Shown: piece after piece, positions 5,549 through 8,687 of the stretch | How the letters are laid out: each line of letters begins with the position of its first letter | Position numbering within the stretch: position 1 is the stretch's first letter | Assembly: GCA_003023165.1 (NCBI GenBank) | Contig: PXSD01000030.1 | Location: 1 to 8,687 of the forward strand | Direction of reading: 5' to 3' | DNA length: 8,687 nucleotides | Source: Halobacteriales archaeon QS_9_67_15 | GTDB lineage: Archaea; Halobacteriota; Halobacteria; Halobacteriales; Haloarculaceae | Position numbers and translations under genes: made by a program | The notes under the pieces: generated by a model | Database searches by the model: none | Seen by the model: the letters and a program-made list of their open reading frames with translations, nothing else | What the model was told of the DNA's origin: nothing

Positions 5549-7513
5549 TCAGTCGTCGGCGGGCGCGCCGGAGTCGCCGGACTCGTGTTTCTGTTTGACG
5601 TGGGTGAGCTTCCCGCCGTCGGCGAGGATCTCGCGCTCGCGTTCGGATGCGTCGAGAGAGGCGGTGGCCTCCCAGTCGTCGTTGACGCGGACGGTGAACT
5701 CCTCGGCGCCGGTGCGGACGGCCTCGGCGACGTCGTCGACGACCTCGACGGAGTCGCCCTGGTCGATGTCCTCGTAGGTGTCCTCGTCGATCGTCAGCGG
5801 GACGATGCCGAAGTTGAAGAGGTTCGCCTTGTGGATGCGGGCGAAGCTCTGTGCGAGGACGGCGTCGATGCCGAGGTACATCGGGCACAGCGCGGCGTGC
5901 TCGCGGGAGGAGCCCTGCCCGTAGTTCTCACCGGCGAGCAGGACGCCGCCGTCGTTCTCGAGCGCGCGCTCGGGAAAGGTCTCGTCGACGCGTGTGAGCG
6001 TGAACTCCGAGAGTTTCGGGATGTTCGAGCGGTACATCAGCACGTCGGCGTTGGCCGGGCTGATGTGGTCCGTCGTGATGTTGTCCGGCATCTTCAGGAG
6101 GATCTCGCCCTCAAGGTCGGCCGGGAGCGGGTCCTTCAGCGGCACGTCGCCGATGTTCGGGCCCTTGATGAGCTCGTCGTCGACGGCCTCGTCGGGCGTG
6201 ATGAGGTCGGAGTTGCTAACGCCGACGTAGTTGTCTGCGAGCTCGAACCCGGGGTCTTCGACGTCGTCGAGGTCGCGCGGGTCGATGATCTCGCCCTCGA
6301 GGGCGGCCGCCGTCGCGACCTCCGGCGAGCAGAGGTACACCGAGTCGTCCTCGATACCGGAGCGGCCCTCGAAGTTTCGGTTGAACGTCCGTAGCGAGAC
6401 CGAGTCCGACGCGGGCACGTGGCCGTTACCGATACACGCGCCGCAGGTGGCCTCGGAGAAGTTGACGCCGGCGGCCATCATCTCGGCCGTCCAGCCGTTG
6501 CGGGCGAGCATCTCGCTGGCCTGCTTCGAGCCGGGCGCGACGACCATCTCGGTCGTCTTGTTGATCTCGCGACCTTCGAGCATCTTCGCGGCCGGGAGGA
6601 TGTCCTCGTAGGCACCGTTCGTACAGGAGCCGATCATGACCTGGTCGACGTCGACACCCTCGACCTCGCTGACGGGGACGATGTTGTCGGGCATCGAGGG
6701 CTCGGCGATGAGCGGCTCGACCTCCGAGAGGTCGACCGTGATCTGGTCGTGGTACTCGGCGTCCTCGTCGGGCTCGACCCGCTCGAAGTCCTCGGGTCGG
6801 CCGACGGCTTCGAGGTACTCCTCGGTCTTCTCGTCGGTCGGGAAGATCGAAGAGGTCGCGCCGAGCTCCGTGCCCATGTTGGTGATGGTCGTCCGCTCGG
6901 GCACAGAGAGGCTCTCCACGCCGGGGCCCGTGTACTCGAAGATTTTGCCGACGCCGCCCTTCACGGAGAGGCGTCGGAGAAGCTCGAGGATGACGTCCTT
7001 CGCGGTGGCCCACTCGGGGAGTTCACCCTCAAGGTGAACGTTGACGACCTCCGGCATGTCGATGTAGTAGGCGCCCCCGCCCATCGCGACGGCGACGTCG
7101 AGGCCACCGGCGCCGACGGCGAGTTCGCCCATCCCGCCGGGGGTCGGCGTGTGGGAGTCCGACCCGAGCATCGTCTTGCCCGGCGCGGCGAAGTTCTCCT
7201 TGTGGACGTTGTGGCAGATACCGTTGCCCGGGCGCGAGAAGTGCGCGCCGAACTTGCCGGCGGCCGACCGCAGGAAGCGGTGGTCGTCCGTGTTCTTGAA
7301 GTCGAACTGGTAGGTCTGGTGGTCACAGTACTGCGCCGCGACCTCGGTCTGGACGGTGTCCAGATCGAGCGCGTCGAACTGTAGCCAGACGAGCGTTCCC
7401 GTCGTGTCCTGCGTGAGGACCTGGTCGATCTCGATCCCGATCTCTTCGCCGGGCTCGAGTTCTCCCTCGACGAGGTGTTCGTCGAGAATTTTTTCCGTGA
7501 GTGTCTGTCCCAT
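5549..7513 (-). CDS. acn: Aconitate hydratase, 650-residue type
   Basis: 654 aa from ATG 7513. Converts citrate to isocitrate through cis-aconitate in the TCA cycle; cytoplasmic, carrying a [4Fe-4S] cluster. The three cluster cysteines are visible: Cys297 in IGSCTNG and Cys357/Cys360 in ATCGACIGNG. Other family signatures are SDSHTPTPGGMG (118-129), DHISPANAD (482-490) in the swivel domain and YGQGSSREHAA (531-541), which carries the active-site serine. Length fits the shorter aconitase family found in archaea and Aquifex-like bacteria, not the ~900-residue AcnA/AcnB. The C-terminal tail is acidic. An upstream GTG (7531) would lie only about 12 bases from the strong TATA box at 7539-7548, so ATG 7513 is preferred. 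Divergent from dut. Confidence 0.96.
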   Translation of the reverse strand: MGQTLTEKILDEHLVEGELEPGEEIGIEIDQVLTQDTTGTLVWLQFDALDLDTVQTEVAAQYCDHQTYQFDFKNTDDHRFLRSAAGKFGAHFSRPGNGICHNVHKENFAAPGKTMLGSDSHTPTPGGMGELAVGAGGLDVAVAMGGGAYYIDMPEVVNVHLEGELPEWATAKDVILELLRRLSVKGGVGKIFEYTGPGVESLSVPERTTITNMGTELGATSSIFPTDEKTEEYLEAVGRPEDFERVEPDEDAEYHDQITVDLSEVEPLIAEPSMPDNIVPVSEVEGVDVDQVMIGSCTNGAYEDILPAAKMLEGREINKTTEMVVAPGSKQASEMLARNGWTAEMMAAGVNFSEATCGACIGNGHVPASDSVSLRTFNRNFEGRSGIEDDSVYLCSPEVATAAALEGEIIDPRDLDDVEDPGFELADNYVGVSNSDLITPDEAVDDELIKGPNIGDVPLKDPLPADLEGEILLKMPDNITTDHISPANADVLMYRSNIPKLSEFTLTRVDETFPERALENDGGVLLAGENYGQGSSREHAALCPMYLGIDAVLAQSFARIHKANLFNFGIVPLTIDEDTYEDIDQGDSVEVVDDVAEAVRTGAEEFTVRVNDDWEATASLDASEREREILADGGKLTHVKQKHESGDSGAPADD

Positions 7514-7538
7514 AACGTCCGACAATGGCACACGAGTA

Positions 7539-7548
7539 GATATAAAAC
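7539..7548 (-). promoter_or_regulatory. Strong TATA box of the aconitase gene
   Basis: On the minus strand GTTTTATATC lies about 30 bases upstream of the ATG at 7513. It is one of the clearest archaeal promoter elements in the window and decides the start codon. Confidence 0.7.
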
Positions 7549-7609
7549 CCGCGAGTCGCCGCGATCGTTGTCAGTTCTCACCCCGTCGCAGTCTTGCGAT
7601 CCAGTTCCA

Positions 7610-7623
7610 GACAGGTAGCTGTC
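7610..7623. promoter_or_regulatory. Small inverted repeat in the acn-dut divergent region
   Basis: GACAG and CTGTC flank a four-base centre GTAG. It is placed between the two divergent genes and could be an operator; dyads this short also arise by chance. Confidence 0.25.
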
Positions 7624-7751
7624 ACATCTCGGAAGGCCGTCTCGCGTTCCGCCTGTGTGGACGAGGTCGGCCGTCGAGCCCCGTGGGCCTGGCGCGTCCG
7701 GCGATACTGTCGGAGCGAAACGGCTTTGCCCGCGAGGGGCCCACCGCCGGT

Positions 7752-8216
7752 ATGTTCGAGAGCGGGCAGTTCGTCGCGGACGTCCTCGGGGACGTGGACG
7801 ACGACCAGGTACAGCCCAACGGCGTCGACCTGCGGCTCGGTGCAGTGTACGAACAGGTTGGAACCGGCTGCATCGGGACCGACGGGAAGACGGTCGGCGA
7901 GCGCCGCGAGCTCGCCGCCGAGAGCGAGCGGTATCGCCTCGAACCCGGCGGATACGTCGTTGAGTACGCCGACACCGTCCGCATCCCCGAGGGCCACGTC
8001 GGCTTTCTCTACCCGCGGTCGTCGTTGCTTCGGAACTCCTGTATGCTCGACACCGCCGTCTGGGACGCGGGCTACGAGGGGCGGGGCGAAGGACTCCTCG
8101 AAGTGTACCACACCGTCGAACTGGAACGCGGCGCGCGGATCGCACAGCTTGTCCTCGCCGACGCGGAGCACGCCGATACCTACGACGGCTCCTACCAGCG
8201 AGAGAACATCGACTGA
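7752..8216 (+). CDS. dut: Deoxyuridine triphosphatase (dUTPase/dCTP deaminase fold)
   Basis: 154 aa from ATG 7752; the frame is open upstream, but the MFESGQFVAD beginning matches how haloarchaeal members start. Hydrolyses dUTP to dUMP and pyrophosphate, keeping uracil out of DNA and feeding dTMP synthesis. Motifs of the trimeric dUTPase/Dcd fold are visible: QPNGVDLRLG (21-30), GHVGFLYPRSSLLRN (81-95) with the phosphate-contacting R-S-S-L, TAVWDAGYEGRGEG (101-114) carrying the acidic active-site region, and ARIAQLVL (128-135). Haloarchaeal members of this group are usually called dUTPase; dCTP deaminase or bifunctional activity cannot be excluded from sequence alone. The stop TGA (8214-8216) overlaps the first base of repeat copy 2. 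The region upstream has only a weak TATA-like box (near 7724-7728). Confidence 0.9.
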   Translation: MFESGQFVADVLGDVDDDQVQPNGVDLRLGAVYEQVGTGCIGTDGKTVGERRELAAESERYRLEPGGYVVEYADTVRIPEGHVGFLYPRSSLLRNSCMLDTAVWDAGYEGRGEGLLEVYHTVELERGARIAQLVLADAEHADTYDGSYQRENID

Positions 8217-8295
8217 TACTGCCGGCTGTACGTCTGTCACAAATTTCGCCGCCCCGGGGCGGCGAATATCTTCACGAAGTTACAGCCGGCAGTAT
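8216..8295. repeat. 80-bp nested palindromic repeat, copy 2
   Basis: Same orientation as copy 1 and differs from it at two positions only (G to A at element base 26, A to T at base 54). The 15-bp terminal inverted repeats and the 22-bp central palindrome are both unchanged. It follows directly on the dut stop codon, so it would be in the 3' end of the dut transcript, where it could fold into a long hairpin. Confidence 0.9.
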
Positions 8296-8393
8296 GAGCC
8301 ACCAGCGCGAGGGAGTAGCGACCGGTTCCCGACGGCGTCAGGGCTGTTCGTCGGCGATATCGCGGTCGGTGGCGGTGACGTTCGATGTTCCCT

Positions 8394-8406
8394 GACATAC
8401 TATGTC
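8394..8406. promoter_or_regulatory. Perfect dyad GACATA-C-TATGTC
   Basis: Two 6-base perfect half sites around a single C, lying four bases upstream of the AT-rich box AATTAAT (8411-8417). The position suits an operator or activator site for a transcript starting near 8440. Confidence 0.35.
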
Positions 8407-8410
8407 GTAC

Positions 8411-8417
8411 AATTAAT
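8411..8417 (+). promoter_or_regulatory. Possible TATA box AATTAAT
   Basis: An AT-rich island in GC-rich DNA. A start about 26 bases on (near 8440) would fall at the beginning of the hairpin cluster. Confidence 0.35.
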
Positions 8418-8431
8418 CGGGCCTGCCGTGA

Positions 8432-8546
8432 ACCGTACGAACGGTGTCGGGGGGAGCCCGACCGGACAGTGCCTCTGACATTCAACACCCGGAGGAACCT
8501 CCGAGACCGGCCCATCGGGGGGTTCCCCGAATTTCACTGCACTGTC
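8432..8546 (+). ncRNA. Possible structured RNA (hairpin cluster)
   Basis: Stems in order: ACCGT/ACGGT (8432-8436/8441-8445); GTCGGG/CCCGAC (8446-8451/8457-8462); then an outer 8-bp perfect stem GACAGTGC/GCACTGTC (8465-8472/8539-8546) enclosing CGGAG/CTCCG (8490-8494/8499-8503) and CGGGG/CCCCG (8516-8520/8525-8529). The last three make a three-way-junction-like fold. It does not match a tRNA (no T-loop consensus), 5S, 7S or RNase P RNA as I know them. A T run at 8620-8625 could end the transcript. RNA status is inference. Confidence 0.35.
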
Positions 8547-8619
8547 GTCGCCGAGGTTAAATAAGCGCGAGTGCTATCGGCCGGCGGTTTCGGTCAGGTC
8601 GACGGACGGGGTCGGGAAG

Positions 8620-8625
8620 TTTTTT
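8620..8625 (+). terminator. T6 run, possible terminator
   Basis: TTTTTT in otherwise GC-rich DNA, between the hairpin cluster and the promoter of the gene starting at 8681. It lies inside the loop of the 8584-8591/8634-8641 inverted repeat. Confidence 0.3.
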
Positions 8626-8649
8626 CAGAGCGTGAAACCGCATTCGTAG

Positions 8650-8659
8650 TTTAATATAT
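8650..8659 (+). promoter_or_regulatory. TATA box for the gene starting at 8681
   Basis: TTTAATATAT is centred about 26 bases before an ATG at 8681, a near-ideal archaeal promoter placement. Confidence 0.65.
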
Positions 8660-8677
8660 CCCTATGTAGACGTAGGG
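8660..8677. promoter_or_regulatory. Dyad between TATA box and start codon, possible operator
   Basis: CCCTA and TAGGG are arranged as inverted arms (8660-8664 and 8673-8677) just downstream of the TATA box, where a bound repressor would block transcription start. The arms are short, so support is modest. Confidence 0.35.
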
Positions 8678-8680
8678 AGT

Positions 8681-8687
8681 ATGCCAG
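8681..8687 (+). CDS. Start of a gene running off the window
   Basis: Only ATG CCA G is present. It is called because a good TATA box lies 26 bases upstream; the product is unknown. Confidence 0.5.

Larger units (their letters stand above)
8296..8680. other. 385-base stretch without a convincing gene, rich in hairpins
   Basis: Holds a 13-base dyad (8394-8406), AT-rich boxes at 8411-8417 and 8557-8564, a run of hairpins from 8432 to 8546, an inverted repeat at 8584-8591/8634-8641 and a T run at 8620-8625. The only notable frame is 59 codons (8385-8564) and is not convincing. Confidence 0.6.

Noticed and set aside
4327..8295. Insertion sequence or composite transposon bounded by the 80-bp repeats
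   Set aside because: No transposase or recombinase lies between or near the copies; the genes inside are metabolic.
8465..8546. Possible tRNA
   Set aside because: The outer stem is 8 bp and about the right span, but there is no T-loop consensus, the inner hairpin loops are four bases or fewer, and no anticodon arm can be drawn.
8385..8564. 59-codon frame starting MFPDILCRTI, with Cys at residues 7, 14, 21 and 52
   Set aside because: It is Arg-rich and not acidic, and its third-position GC (about 64%) is well below what is normal for haloarchaeal genes. The same bases form hairpins that explain the region better.

Overview
The window looks like chromosomal DNA from a haloarchaeon (class Halobacteria). 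The evidence is high GC content, strongly acidic predicted proteins rich in Asp and Glu, GTG used as well as ATG for starts, and AT-rich TATA-like boxes about 25-30 bases upstream of start codons that lack a Shine-Dalgarno site. That last pattern is typical of leaderless haloarchaeal transcripts. No rRNA, tRNA, transposase, integrase or CRISPR array was found.

Layout, left to right: (1) 1-2428 (+) is the 3' three quarters of ileS, isoleucyl-tRNA synthetase, with an apparent one-base frame disruption near 700-710. (2) 2547-2873 (+) is a 108-aa membrane protein that looks like an internally deleted MFS transporter. (3) 2874-3359 has no gene but holds a roughly 318-base nested inverted-repeat element (2938-3255). 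(4) 3360-3641 (+) is a 93-aa acidic protein with an internal 13-residue repeat. (5) 3663-4181 (-) is a RimI-type N-acetyltransferase, convergent with the 93-aa gene. (6) 4182-4546 is a divergent promoter region carrying copy 1 of an 80-bp palindromic repeat. (7) 4547-5452 (+) is an alpha/beta hydrolase. (8) 5549-7513 (-) is aconitate hydratase. (9) 7752-8216 (+) is a dUTPase/dCTP-deaminase-fold enzyme. (10) 8216-8295 is copy 2 of the 80-bp repeat, abutting the dUTPase stop codon. (11) 8296-8680 has no convincing gene but is dense in hairpins and promoter-like boxes, and leads to the first codons of a gene starting at 8681.

The recognised genes are housekeeping: translation (ileS), protein N-acetylation (rimI), the TCA cycle (aconitase) and nucleotide-pool sanitation (dut). 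They are mostly single transcription units in alternating orientation, not one operon, so there is no sign of a multi-gene defence or mobile system. The unusual content is non-coding: two near-identical 80-bp palindromes, the large nested inverted-repeat element after ileS, and the hairpin cluster at the right end. Those three, the ileS frame break and the collapsed transporter are the main leads.
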